Part shown: positions 43,900 to 57,086 of the stretch, in pieces
Numbering within the stretch: position 1 is the first letter of the stretch
Layout: each line of letters begins with the position of its first letter
Position numbers and translations under genes: made by a program
The notes under the pieces: model-generated
The model's input: the letters and a program-made list of their open reading frames with translations, nothing else
Told to the model about the DNA's origin: nothing
The model's database searches: none
Assembly: GCF_001998865.1 (NCBI RefSeq)
Contig: NZ_CP019607.1
Span: forward strand, 2,356,001-2,420,000
DNA length: 64,000 nt
Direction of reading: 5' to 3'
Source of the DNA: Tessaracoccus flavescens
GTDB taxonomy: Bacteria; Actinomycetota; Actinomycetes; Propionibacteriales; Propionibacteriaceae

Positions 43900-44193
43900 T
43901 GGTCGAGTTGCCCCAAACGGAACTTGAGCCTGGATGGCTTGGGTGATGTGCGGGACGCACCCGAAACTTGAGAACTCAACAGCGTGCTTAAAGTCAATGC
44001 CAAATATAATGCACAGTGCAATTGACAGATCTTTGTGGTTTGTTAGTTGCGTGCGAACCCGTCTCCAGGGCTTCGGTTCTGGGATGGATTCCTTTGAAAA
44101 TATTGATTGAAGTCCAGTTTTGGACTTTGTCAGTATCAAACTAGTTGACAGTTATTGGCTGCCCTTTTTTGGGGTGGTTTTGCTGATATTTTT

Positions 44194-49145
<4,952 letters not shown>

Positions 49146-49259
49146 CTACAAAGATGCTACGCGTCCACTGTGAGGTTCCCGAGATACGGTCGGGAACACG
49201 CAAATTCGAAGAACTCAATACTGTTCATCGTTCGTGTTATCGACACTATTTCCATAGTG

Positions 49260-49376
49260 TTTCGGTGGCCATAGCGAGAGGGAAACACCCGGTCCCATCC
49301 CGAACCCGGAAGTTAAGCCTCTCAGCGCCGATGGTACTGCAGCGGGGACGCTGTGGGAGACTAGGACGCCGCCGGA
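49260..49376 (+). rRNA. rrf: 5S ribosomal RNA
   Basis: About 117 bases: TTCGGTGGCCATAGCGAGAG to GACGCCGCCGG, with the conserved CCCGAACCCGGAAGTTAAG. It lies about 115 bases after 23S. Confidence 0.95.
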
Positions 49377-49385
49377 CTTCTTTTA

Positions 49386-49420
49386 AAAGGACCCCCAACC
49401 CTTGTGGTTGGGGGTCCTTT
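49386..49420 (+). terminator. rRNA operon terminator
   Basis: A perfect 15-base stem (AAAGGACCCCCAACC with its complement), a CTTGT loop, and the stem's own terminal TTT, 9 bases after 5S. Confidence 0.85.
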
Positions 49421-49562
49421 GCATTTCCCCACCGTTTCGCGGACCACGAGCGCACCTGCTGTGCCGTGGGCGAACGACGGCCGCGCTCAGCGCGATCCTC
49501 GCCTGCCCGGCGACCGCTCGCTGCTCCAACGACCGCGGCACCGAATCTCGCCGAGGGTTTGA

Positions 49563-49583
49563 CTATACCCCCAGGGGGTATAG
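49563..49583. promoter_or_regulatory. CsoR-type copper operator
   Basis: A perfect palindrome CTATACCCCC-A-GGGGGTATAG 10 bases before the start of the copper ATPase gene. The TACCCC/GGGGTA pattern is that of CsoR/RicR repressor sites. No csoR gene is in the window. Confidence 0.75.
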
Positions 49584-49593
49584 CGTAAGGTGC

Positions 49594-51906
49594 ATGGGAA
49601 CATACCAGGAGAGACAGCACCACGGCGGAGAGTCCTCATCCGGATCTCCCCACACCGCGCACGATCACGCAGCCCCTTCCGGGCATGAGCCTCGCAAAGC
49701 GGCTGACAGGTCCCATGCGGGCCACCACGAGCACGACTCAGAGCATTCCGTGGACCACGAGTGGCATGACCACGCGACGGATAGTGTCGGTGATGCACAC
49801 CACGGTGGTCATGACCACGACCAGCAGGGACACATCGGGAGCGGGAAGGCGGATCGCAACACTCACGAATCGGACGGGCATGCCGGACATGACATGAGTG
49901 GGCATGGCGGCCACGGGGATCACGTCGGCCAGTTCAAGCGGCTCTTCTGGATCATGCTCGTCATGGCCGTCCCGGTGATCGGGTTCAGCATGATGTTCGC
50001 CGACCTCATCGGCTACACCATTCCCGACAGCCCCGCGCTGCTGATGTGGATCTCGCCGGTGCTGGGCACCGTCATGTACTTCTGGGGAGGCTGGCCCTTC
50101 CTTACCGGCGCCGTCGCCGAGATCCGGCAGCGCAAGCCGGGAATGATGCTGCTCATCGGGCTCGCCATCACCGTAGCCTTCGTGGCGTCCTGGGGAGCGA
50201 GCCTGGGGCTGCTCAGCCACCACCTCGACTTCTGGTGGGAGCTGGCGCTGCTGATCGTCATCATGTTGCTTGGGCACTGGATCGAGATGCGCTCGCTGGC
50301 ACAGACCACCTCAGCGCTCGACTCGCTCGCCGCCCTGCTGCCCGATGAGGCCGAACGGGTGGAGGGCGACCAGGTGGTAAAGGTCGCCCCGGACGACCTC
50401 GAGGTCGGAGACGTGGTGGTCGTGCGGCCGGGTGCCGCGGTGCCGGCCGACGGACGCATCGTTGACGGCTCAGCGAGCATGGACGAGTCGATGGTGACGG
50501 GCGAGTCCACGCCGGTGCGGCGCGCCGAGGGTGACCAGGTCGTGGCGGGAACCGTCGCCACCGACTCCGGTCTGCGCGTCGAGGTGACGGCGACCGGTGA
50601 CGACACCGCGCTGGCAGGCATCCGCAAGCTGGTCACCGAAGCGCAGAACTCGTCCTCGAACGCACAGCGGATTGCGGACAAGGCCGCTGGCCTTCTCTTC
50701 TGGTTCGCGCTCGGTGCGGGTGTGCTGACGGCCATCGTCTGGAGCCTGCTCGGCATGCCGGACGAGGCGGTGGTGCGCACCATCACCGTCCTCGTGATCG
50801 CCTGCCCCCACGCGCTGGGCCTGGCCATCCCGCTGGTGGTCTCCATCGCCACCGAGCGCGCGGCCCGCGGCGGCGTGCTGATCAAGGATCGGCTGGCGCT
50901 CGAACAGATGCGCACTGTCGACACCGTCCTGTTCGACAAGACGGGCACCCTCACCAAGGGCGAGCCGACCGTCACCGCCGTCTCGGTCATCGAGGGCCAC
51001 GACGAGGATGAGGTGCTCGCCCTCGCAGCGGCAGCCGAGAGCGACAGCGAGCACCCGCTCGCGCGCGCCATCGTGCGCGCGGCACAGGAGAAGGAGCTTG
51101 TGCTCTCCTCCTCGTCGGACTTCTCGTCGTCTCCGGCGGTCGGCGTGCGGGCCCGGGTGGACGGCCGGACCGTGGCCGTCGGCGGCCCGCACCTGCTTGA
51201 CGAGACCTCCACCTCCGAACTTCCCGTGGCGCAGGAGTGGCGTGAAGAGGGCGCGATCATCCTGCACGTCCTCGTCGACGACCGGGTCGTCGGCGCGCTG
51301 CGACTGGCGGACGAGGTCCGGGCCGAGTCCCGCGAGGCCGTCGACGCGCTGCACGCCGCAGGCGTCCGGGTGGTCATGATCACCGGCGACGCCCAGGCGG
51401 TGGCCGACACGGTCGCCAAGGAGCTCGGCATCGACCGGGTATTCGCAGGCGTCAAGCCGGAGGACAAGGCGGGGAAGGTCGGCGAACTCCAGTCGGAGGG
51501 CAGGAAGGTCGCGATGGTGGGCGACGGCGTCAACGACGCCCCAGCCCTCGCAAAGGCCGACGTCGGCATCGCCATCGGCGCCGGCACCGACGTGGCCATC
51601 GCGTCGGCGGGCGTGATCCTCGCCTCGTCCGACCCTCGCTCCGTGCTCTCGGTGATCGAGCTCAGCCGCGCGACGTTCGCCAAGATGAAGCAGAACCTGT
51701 GGTGGGCGGCCGGGTACAACCTGATCTCCGTTCCGCTCGCCGCTGGCGTGCTTGTGCCGTTCGGGGTGCCTCCGCTGCCGATGAGCATCGGCGCGATCCT
51801 GATGTCCGCCTCGACCGTGGTCGTCGCGCTCAACGCCCAGCTGCTGCGAAGGCTGGACCTTTCGCCGGAGAACAGCGCCCGCCGGATCCTCGCGGAGGTC
51901 CGCTGA
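49594..51906 (+). CDS. copper-translocating P1B-type ATPase (CopB-like)
   Basis: A 770-residue metal pump. The first 110 residues are a histidine-rich metal-binding tail (HHGGESSSG, HAGHHEHDSEHSVDHEWHDH) with no CxxC heavy-metal domain. The membrane metal motif is CPH (ACPHALGLAIP, near 404), which marks the CopB/P1B-3 group. TGES (about 303), the phosphorylation site DKTGTLTKGE (about 448), the HP motif in SEHPLARAIV and GDGVNDAPAL (about 643) are all present. It starts at ATG 49594 behind a short leader and the CsoR-type palindrome, so copper-induced expression is likely. Confidence 0.9.
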   Translation: MGTYQERQHHGGESSSGSPHTAHDHAAPSGHEPRKAADRSHAGHHEHDSEHSVDHEWHDHATDSVGDAHHGGHDHDQQGHIGSGKADRNTHESDGHAGHDMSGHGGHGDHVGQFKRLFWIMLVMAVPVIGFSMMFADLIGYTIPDSPALLMWISPVLGTVMYFWGGWPFLTGAVAEIRQRKPGMMLLIGLAITVAFVASWGASLGLLSHHLDFWWELALLIVIMLLGHWIEMRSLAQTTSALDSLAALLPDEAERVEGDQVVKVAPDDLEVGDVVVVRPGAAVPADGRIVDGSASMDESMVTGESTPVRRAEGDQVVAGTVATDSGLRVEVTATGDDTALAGIRKLVTEAQNSSSNAQRIADKAAGLLFWFALGAGVLTAIVWSLLGMPDEAVVRTITVLVIACPHALGLAIPLVVSIATERAARGGVLIKDRLALEQMRTVDTVLFDKTGTLTKGEPTVTAVSVIEGHDEDEVLALAAAAESDSEHPLARAIVRAAQEKELVLSSSSDFSSSPAVGVRARVDGRTVAVGGPHLLDETSTSELPVAQEWREEGAIILHVLVDDRVVGALRLADEVRAESREAVDALHAAGVRVVMITGDAQAVADTVAKELGIDRVFAGVKPEDKAGKVGELQSEGRKVAMVGDGVNDAPALAKADVGIAIGAGTDVAIASAGVILASSDPRSVLSVIELSRATFAKMKQNLWWAAGYNLISVPLAAGVLVPFGVPPLPMSIGAILMSASTVVVALNAQLLRRLDLSPENSARRILAEVR

Positions 51907-51984
51907 GCCGATCGGCCGCTTCCCGCCCCGGCAGGGGTGGGGACACCTAGGATCGAGATGTCGACCCGTTCGAAGGACTCACCG

Positions 51985-53208
51985 ATGAAGAAGACCTATG
52001 TCGTAGTCGGCGGCGGACTCGCCGGCGCCCGCTCCGTCGAGGAACTGCGAGACCTGGACGGCGAGGCTCGCATCGTGCTCGTCGGCGGCGAACGGAGCCT
52101 CCCGTACGAGCGGCCCCCGCTGTCGAAGGATTATCTCCTCGGCGACAAGCAGCTGGCGGAGTTCACCCCGCTCGACGCGGCCTGGTTCTCCGACAACCAG
52201 GTCGAGCCGATGCTCGGCATCCTCGCCACCGGCATCGACAGCGGCGACCAGATCGTCCACCTCTCGGACGGCACCAGCCTCCGCTACGACGGCCTGGTGC
52301 TAGCCACAGGGTCGAGGCCGCGCAGCCTCGACCTGCCGGGGACCGGACGCCCCGGCGTGCAGACGCTGCGCACCGTCGAGGAGTCCGACCAGCTGCGCGA
52401 GGCGCTCAAGGCTAAGACCCCCATCGTGATCTACGGGGGAGGCTGGATCGGGCTCGAGGTCGCGGCCGCCGCACGCCACTACGACGCGCCGGTCACGGTC
52501 GTCGTCAGGGGAGACAAGATCCTCACCCAGCTCGGCGACGAGATCGGTGACCGGTTCCTGGCCGTGCACCGCGACCACGGCGTCGAGTTCATCTTCAACA
52601 CCGAAATCGCCAGCATCGACGGCGAAGGCGACTCAGGCAAGGTGACCGGTGTCACCCTCGACGACGGGCGCACGATCAAGGCGGGGCACGTGCTGTTGGC
52701 CGTTGGCGCGGAGCCGCGCCTCGAGCTCGCGCGTCACGCCGGTCTCGACATCGACGGCGGAGTCCTCGCCGACGACACCCTGATCACCAGCGACCCCCAC
52801 ATCGTCGCGGTGGGCGACATCGTCAACGCGGAGAACTCCTGGGTGGGCGGACGCGTCCGCGTCGAGCACTGGGCCACGGCGCTGAACCAGCCCCCGGTCG
52901 CCGCCCGCACGCTCGTCGGCGACGACGCGCACTTCGACTCGCCGCCCTACTTCTTCACCGACCAGTACGAGGTCGGGATGGAGTTCCGGGGGCAGATCCC
53001 GGAGGAGTACACGCTGATCCAGCGCGGAGAGGGCGAGGAGTACCTCGTCTTCTGGCTCAACCCCGAGGGCGTTGTCCGGGCGACCATGAACGTCAACATC
53101 TGGGATCAGGGGGACGCGCTCGACGCCCTCCTGGCGGAGGGCAGGCCGGTGGACGCGGCCGATCTCGCCGACCCGGGCAAACCGTTGGACTCACTCAGCG
53201 ACGGTTGA
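51985..53208 (+). CDS. FAD-dependent ferredoxin-reductase-like oxidoreductase
   Basis: A 407-residue flavoprotein with an N-terminal FAD motif VVVGGGLAGARSVEELRD, the active-site segment YERPPLSKDYLLG, an NAD motif IVIYGGGWIGLEVAAAA, the second FAD motif IVAVGDIVNAENSW and a C-terminal reductase domain (YFFTDQYEVGMEFRG). This is the Rhodococcus/Pseudomonas-type ferredoxin reductase (putidaredoxin reductase family) found with oxygenases or P450s, but no such partner is nearby. ATG 51985 follows AAGGA; an in-frame ATG at 51958 is possible. Confidence 0.85.
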   Translation: MKKTYVVVGGGLAGARSVEELRDLDGEARIVLVGGERSLPYERPPLSKDYLLGDKQLAEFTPLDAAWFSDNQVEPMLGILATGIDSGDQIVHLSDGTSLRYDGLVLATGSRPRSLDLPGTGRPGVQTLRTVEESDQLREALKAKTPIVIYGGGWIGLEVAAAARHYDAPVTVVVRGDKILTQLGDEIGDRFLAVHRDHGVEFIFNTEIASIDGEGDSGKVTGVTLDDGRTIKAGHVLLAVGAEPRLELARHAGLDIDGGVLADDTLITSDPHIVAVGDIVNAENSWVGGRVRVEHWATALNQPPVAARTLVGDDAHFDSPPYFFTDQYEVGMEFRGQIPEEYTLIQRGEGEEYLVFWLNPEGVVRATMNVNIWDQGDALDALLAEGRPVDAADLADPGKPLDSLSDG

Positions 53209-53929
53209 CCTTGTCGTAGCGCATCCCGTTGGGGCTCGAGGGCTGGGCCATCAGCACGGCCTGCACGACGACGCCCGCGTAGGGGATCAGCGACAACAGG
53301 TGCAGCAGGCCGGAGTTGTCCGTGTCGTGCAGTCGGCGCACGCCGAGCGCGATGCTCGGAACCAGCGCGGCCAGGAAGAACAGCCAGCCGATCGTGCCGA
53401 GGAACCCACCGGGGAACGTCGTGGCGTAAAGGGCTTCGGCGATCACCATGTAGCCGATCCAGCCGAGGCCGTGGATGAGGGCCGGCCACCAGTACTCGCT
53501 GCGGCTCGCCCGCCCGGTGAACGTGCCACCCCTTGTCCAGAAGCGCTTGTACGCCTCCAACGGCGAGGCCCCGCGAAGCGGCGCGTCGGCTGCCGTCGGG
53601 TCGTCGATCAAGGGCCGCTGCGTGAACGCCGGCATGACGGGAAGGTAGGACGCCTGCGGCTGGCCGTAGAACGGGACCCCGTAGGCGCCCTGCTGCTGCC
53701 CGTAGGCGCCCTGCTGCTGCCCGTAGGCGCCCTGCAACTGCCCGTAGCCGGGCTGCTGCGGCGGGGGACCGTAGGCGTAATCGGTGTTCGCGTCCTCGTA
53801 GGAGTAGCCGAGCGGCTCGCTCGGGGCGACGGGGTGCGGCTGCACGCGCGGAGCCGGAGGCGCCGCGGGGGACGCGGTGGCAGGCTGTTCGGGCTGCTCG
53901 TCCAGGGTGCCGTAGGGATCGTCGCTCAT
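53195..53929 (-). CDS. DUF805 membrane protein with Gln/Pro/Tyr-rich N-terminus
   Basis: A 244-residue protein. The first 110 residues are low-complexity (Pro, Gln, Tyr, Gly) and contain three tandem GAYGQQQ-type units; the C-terminal part is a DUF805 domain with several membrane helices (YWWPALIHGLGWIGYMVIAE; LFFLAALVPSIALGVRRLHD) and the characteristic RLHDTDNSG motif. Its end overlaps the end of the convergent oxidoreductase by 14 bases. Function unknown. Confidence 0.85.
   Translation of the reverse strand: MSDDPYGTLDEQPEQPATASPAAPPAPRVQPHPVAPSEPLGYSYEDANTDYAYGPPPQQPGYGQLQGAYGQQQGAYGQQQGAYGVPFYGQPQASYLPVMPAFTQRPLIDDPTAADAPLRGASPLEAYKRFWTRGGTFTGRASRSEYWWPALIHGLGWIGYMVIAEALYATTFPGGFLGTIGWLFFLAALVPSIALGVRRLHDTDNSGLLHLLSLIPYAGVVVQAVLMAQPSSPNGMRYDKVNRR
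53679..53741 (-). repeat. three 21-base tandem repeats coding GAYGQQQ
   Basis: Two identical units plus a third with minor changes, inside the DUF805 gene; unit CCGTAGGCGCCCTGCTGCTG plus one base on the plus strand. Likely to vary in copy number between strains. Confidence 0.85.
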
Positions 53930-54048
53930 AGGTCCAGTTTCGCACGCAGCAGGAGCAGAGAGAACGGCGCGGAGCGAGGCTGGGGGAGGTCGCGACGCAG
54001 GTCCGATCGCCGTCGGCCGGGCATCGGCCCAGGGTAGGGCGGCGACGC

Positions 54049-54528
54049 TCAGAGCCCCGGGCGGACGTCCCTGAACTCGCGCAGGTGGTAGCACAGCGAG
54101 GAGTCACCGAACGTCTCCGCCTCGGTGACGGTGCCGAGCACGACGGTGTGGTCGCCTCCGGGAACGAACGTCAGGTCCTCGCAGCTCAGCCATGCGACGA
54201 CCTCATCGATCCGGGGCAGTCCGTGGTCCTCATGCCAGGCGAGCTCAGCGAACCGGTCGGGCTGACCGCTCCGGGCGAACTGCAGCGCGATCTCGGCCTG
54301 GTGACCGGCGAGGATGTTGACCCCGGCACGGCCAGCCGCACGGAGCCGGTCGATCATACCGCCGCGGTTGTCCAGCGCGAAGATCACCATCGGTGGGCTG
54401 ATCGAGAGGGAGGCGAAGGCCGAGACTGTCGTGCCGGCGGGAATCCCGTCGACCTGCGTCGTGATCACCGTGACGGGCGCAGGCACCCGGGCCATGGCCT
54501 CGCGAAATCTGACCTCGAGTTCGTCCAC
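54049..54528 (-). CDS. flavin reductase domain protein
   Basis: A 159-residue FMN-binding split-barrel protein: FREAMARVPAPVTVITTQVD, the flavin site GTTVSAFASLSISPPMVIFA, GVNILAGHQAEIALQFA, and the histidine-containing C-terminus GGDHTVVLGTVTEAE. This is the HpaC/NADH:flavin oxidoreductase small-component family. Start at GTG 54528 (VDELEVRF). No flavin-dependent monooxygenase partner is seen in the window. Confidence 0.85.
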   Translation of the reverse strand: MDELEVRFREAMARVPAPVTVITTQVDGIPAGTTVSAFASLSISPPMVIFALDNRGGMIDRLRAAGRAGVNILAGHQAEIALQFARSGQPDRFAELAWHEDHGLPRIDEVVAWLSCEDLTFVPGGDHTVVLGTVTEAETFGDSSLCYHLREFRDVRPGL

Positions 54529-54678
54529 GCGTCCACCGTATTCCTCCGCGGCAAGCGGCAGGGCCGCCGTCCCGGCTGCTGAACCCGGCCGGACCCGTGG
54601 CGGGCGGACCCGCAGGGTGCGCGTCTGGACTAATGTCGTGCGACGGAGAGGGCCTGTGCCGGGCGGGACGGAGGACGC

Positions 54679-56055
54679 ATGCAGGTTCAGTGGTGGAGCA
54701 TCATCCCGTTCGTCACGCTGCTCGCCTGCATCGCCGTGCTCCCGCTCGTCCCGGCGACCGCACACGCCTGGGAACGCAACCGGCTGAAGCTGACCGTCGC
54801 CCTGCTCCTCGGAGTTCCCATCGCCGTCTGGTTCATCGCTGCCGGCGCCGGCATGGAGGTGGTCCACGCGCTGGTCGAGTACGGCCAGTTCATCATCTTG
54901 TTGCTCGCCCTTTTCGTGGTCAGCGGCGGGATCTTCCTTTCCGGAGACATCAGGGCGACACCGCGAAACAACACGATCTTCCTCGCCATCGGCGGCGTGA
55001 TCGCCTCCTTCATCGGCACCACCGGCGCGGCCATGCTGCTGATCCGCCCGCTGCTCAACACCAACAGCGAGCGCAACCACAAGTCCCACACCGTCGTGTT
55101 CACGACCTTCGTCGTGGCCAACTGCGGCGGCTTGCTCACCCCGCTCGGCGATCCGCCGCTCTTCCTCGGCATGCTGCGCGGCGTCCCCTTCGAGTGGACG
55201 CTGACGCTGTTTCCACAGTGGCTGTTCGTGAACCTCCTGCTGCTGGCCACCTACTACGGTCTCGACCGACGCGCCTACGCGGCCGAGACCCCGGAGGCGA
55301 TCGCCTCCGACGAGAGCCAGCGTTCACCGCTCGGCCTGCGTGGCGCAGTCAACGTCGTCTTCTTCGCGATGATCATCGCCGCGGTGGCCTTCGCTCCCTC
55401 GCTCGATCTGCACGCGATCGAGACGGGCCACGCCGCCTGGCACCAGTTCGTGCCGTGGCGCGAACTCGTGATGCTCGCCGCTGGCGCGATGTCCTACTTC
55501 CTCGGTGACCGCGTCGCGCGCTTCGAGCTCAACCAGTTCTCCTGGACCCCGATCCTCGAGGTCGCCGCTCTGTTCATCGGCATCTTCCTGACCATGATCC
55601 CGGCGCTGAACTTCCTCGGCCAGATCGCCGACCGGCTGCCGCTGAACCGGATCACCGTCTTCATCTTCACGGGTGGCATCTCGGGGGTGCTCGACAACGC
55701 TCCGACCTACGCGACGTTCTTCGAGATCGCCTCCCGTCTGCCCGGCGAACCGCGCGTCGCGGACGTGCCGGAGGTGCTGCTGACCTCGGTGGCGTTGGGC
55801 GCGGTCCTCGGCGGTGCGCTGACCTACATCGGCAACGGGCCGAACTTCATGGTGAAGTCCGTCGCCGACGCCGCGGGCGTCGAGACGCCGTCGTTCGGCG
55901 GCTACGTGGTGCGGAGCCTCACCTACCTGGTGCCCGTGTTCGCGGCCATGGCGCTGATCTTCCTGACCGACGCCTGGCTGTGGCGCGGCCTCGGCATCGC
56001 GATCGCCGCCGCCCTCCTCCTGCGCGCCGCTCTGCTCGCGCGCAGGCACCGGTGA
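54679..56055 (+). CDS. NhaD/CitMHS-type sodium:proton antiporter family protein
   Basis: A 458-residue membrane protein with 11-12 helices. Signature stretches are SGGIFLSGDIRATPRNNTIF, TTGAAMLLIRPLLNTNSERN, VVANCGGLLTPLGDPPLFLG, FTGGISGVLDNAPTYATFFE and YIGNGPNFMVKSVADAAG, with the paired conserved Pro/Asn/Asp residues of ion transporter superfamily members. Such proteins are annotated as sodium:proton antiporters or citrate transporters; the substrate is not settled by sequence. Confidence 0.85.
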   Translation: MQVQWWSIIPFVTLLACIAVLPLVPATAHAWERNRLKLTVALLLGVPIAVWFIAAGAGMEVVHALVEYGQFIILLLALFVVSGGIFLSGDIRATPRNNTIFLAIGGVIASFIGTTGAAMLLIRPLLNTNSERNHKSHTVVFTTFVVANCGGLLTPLGDPPLFLGMLRGVPFEWTLTLFPQWLFVNLLLLATYYGLDRRAYAAETPEAIASDESQRSPLGLRGAVNVVFFAMIIAAVAFAPSLDLHAIETGHAAWHQFVPWRELVMLAAGAMSYFLGDRVARFELNQFSWTPILEVAALFIGIFLTMIPALNFLGQIADRLPLNRITVFIFTGGISGVLDNAPTYATFFEIASRLPGEPRVADVPEVLLTSVALGAVLGGALTYIGNGPNFMVKSVADAAGVETPSFGGYVVRSLTYLVPVFAAMALIFLTDAWLWRGLGIAIAAALLLRAALLARRHR

Positions 56056-56140
56056 CCTTGAGCACTTATCGGGACTCGTTGACCTGAGCGGCCGATGTTC
56101 ACGTTCCCAACGAGAACGAACCCGGGAAAGTGCTCAAGGT
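56055..56140. repeat. long inverted repeat between convergent genes (REP/MITE-like or terminator)
   Basis: Thirteen-base perfect arms ACCTTGAGCACTT (56055-56067) and AAGTGCTCAAGGT (56128-56140) enclose a 60-base centre that can pair further (CGGGACTCGTTG against CAACGAGAACGAACCCG). The arms touch the stop of the antiporter gene on one side and the stop of the glycosidase remnant on the other. No T-run follows. Confidence 0.7.
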
Positions 56141-56565
56141 GAGGGCCGGTCCGCGCCGACGGTGACCGCCCCTTCCGAGGTCGTCATGGTGAGCGAGCCG
56201 GCGACGTCGGCGGGCCAGTCGGCCGTGACGACGCCGTCGAGGCCCACCTCGACGCCGAGCACCCCGCCGACGACGAATTCGCACCACGCGCCAGCAGAGG
56301 AGCAGGCCCAGTCGATCAGGTAAGGGAACTGGCCCGGAGCCTTGCGCGCGCCGCCGTCGACGGTGGGGGCGGCCTCCTCGACGAAGTGCGCCTGTCCTGG
56401 CGGGCCCTGCCTTGTGGTCCGGCGAAGACCCTCGATCCACTCCATCACGCCCGCCCTGCCACCGAGGGCGACCGCCGCGCGCCCCGCGTCGGCAGGCCAC
56501 GCAGGGTAGGCCCCGTTCCACTGGTGGTCCGGACGGACGGAGAAGCCCGCGTCGGCGTCGCGCGG
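56134..56565 (-). pseudogene. glycoside hydrolase-like C-terminal fragment
   Basis: The minus-strand frame reads VRPDHQWNGAYPAWPADAGR, AGVMEWIEGLRRTTRQGPPG, FPYLIDWACSSAGAWCEFVV and ends at 56134. The pattern resembles the barrel end and C-terminal beta domain of a large glycosidase. Upstream of about 56565 the similarity stops and the divergent ROK fragment begins on the other strand. The 5' part including the catalytic region is missing. The exact GH family is not clear. Confidence 0.55.
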
Positions 56566-57043
56566 GCTGAGCGCCGGGCTTGGTTCGGCCTTCATCGACG
56601 GCGACCGGATCGTCGACTCCGGGGAGAGCGTGCCGCCCCGCGGATGGCTCTTCCTCGCGAAGCTCGACGGGCGACCGCTCGAGGACGCCTTCTCCCGCAG
56701 GGCACTGACAAGGCGATACCGCAAGCGGACCGGGCGGGTCGTCGATGTCGGCGACCTGGCCGCCGCGTTCCAAGACGACCCGGACGCCCGCGCCGTCCTC
56801 ACCGACGGCTACCGGGCGCTCGCCCGCGGCCTCGCACCGTGGTTGGCCAGCTTCGAGCCGGACGCCCTCGTCATCGGCGGATCGATCGCCCGTTCCTGGG
56901 CGCTGATCGACGAGTTGCTCGTGCCGCAACTTGTCGCCGAGCGCCCTGACCTCGACGTGAGGCCGCCCCGGTTGGGTCACGACGCACCGATGCTGGGGGC
57001 CGCGCACTGGCGCGGCGTAGCCGCAGACCCGGGGGACGGTTGA
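56561..57043 (+). pseudogene. ROK-family sugar kinase, C-terminal fragment
   Basis: The frame begins without a start as LSAGLGSAFIDGDRIVDSGE and continues PRGWLFLAKLDGRPLEDAFS, RALARGLAPWLASFEPDALV, IGGSIARSWALIDELL, PRLGHDAPMLGAAHWRG. This is the second half of a ROK glucokinase/regulator; the N-terminal ATP-binding half is missing. A GTG at 56630 could still start a 137-residue product, but it would be inactive. It is followed by a hairpin terminator. Confidence 0.65.
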
Positions 57044-57074
57044 GGCCCGACCTGCGTGATGCGGGTCGGGCCTC
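57042..57074. terminator. hairpin terminator between convergent genes
   Basis: Stem GAGGCCCGACC / GGTCGGGCCTC with an 11-base loop. It overlaps the ROK fragment stop and precedes the permease stop at 57087. Confidence 0.75.
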
Positions 57075-57086
57075 GAAGACGTATGA

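Noticed and set aside
44005..44010. TATAAT in the rRNA leader as a fourth promoter
   Set aside because: No acceptable -35 box lies 16-18 bases upstream.
53679..53741. Tandem repeats as a possible CRISPR or minisatellite
   Set aside because: The repeats have no spacers, keep the reading frame and encode GAYGQQQ units of a low-complexity protein segment.
56134..57007. Full-length minus-strand gene through 57007
   Set aside because: The frame beyond about 56565 is the complement of the ROK fragment and has no glycosidase features.
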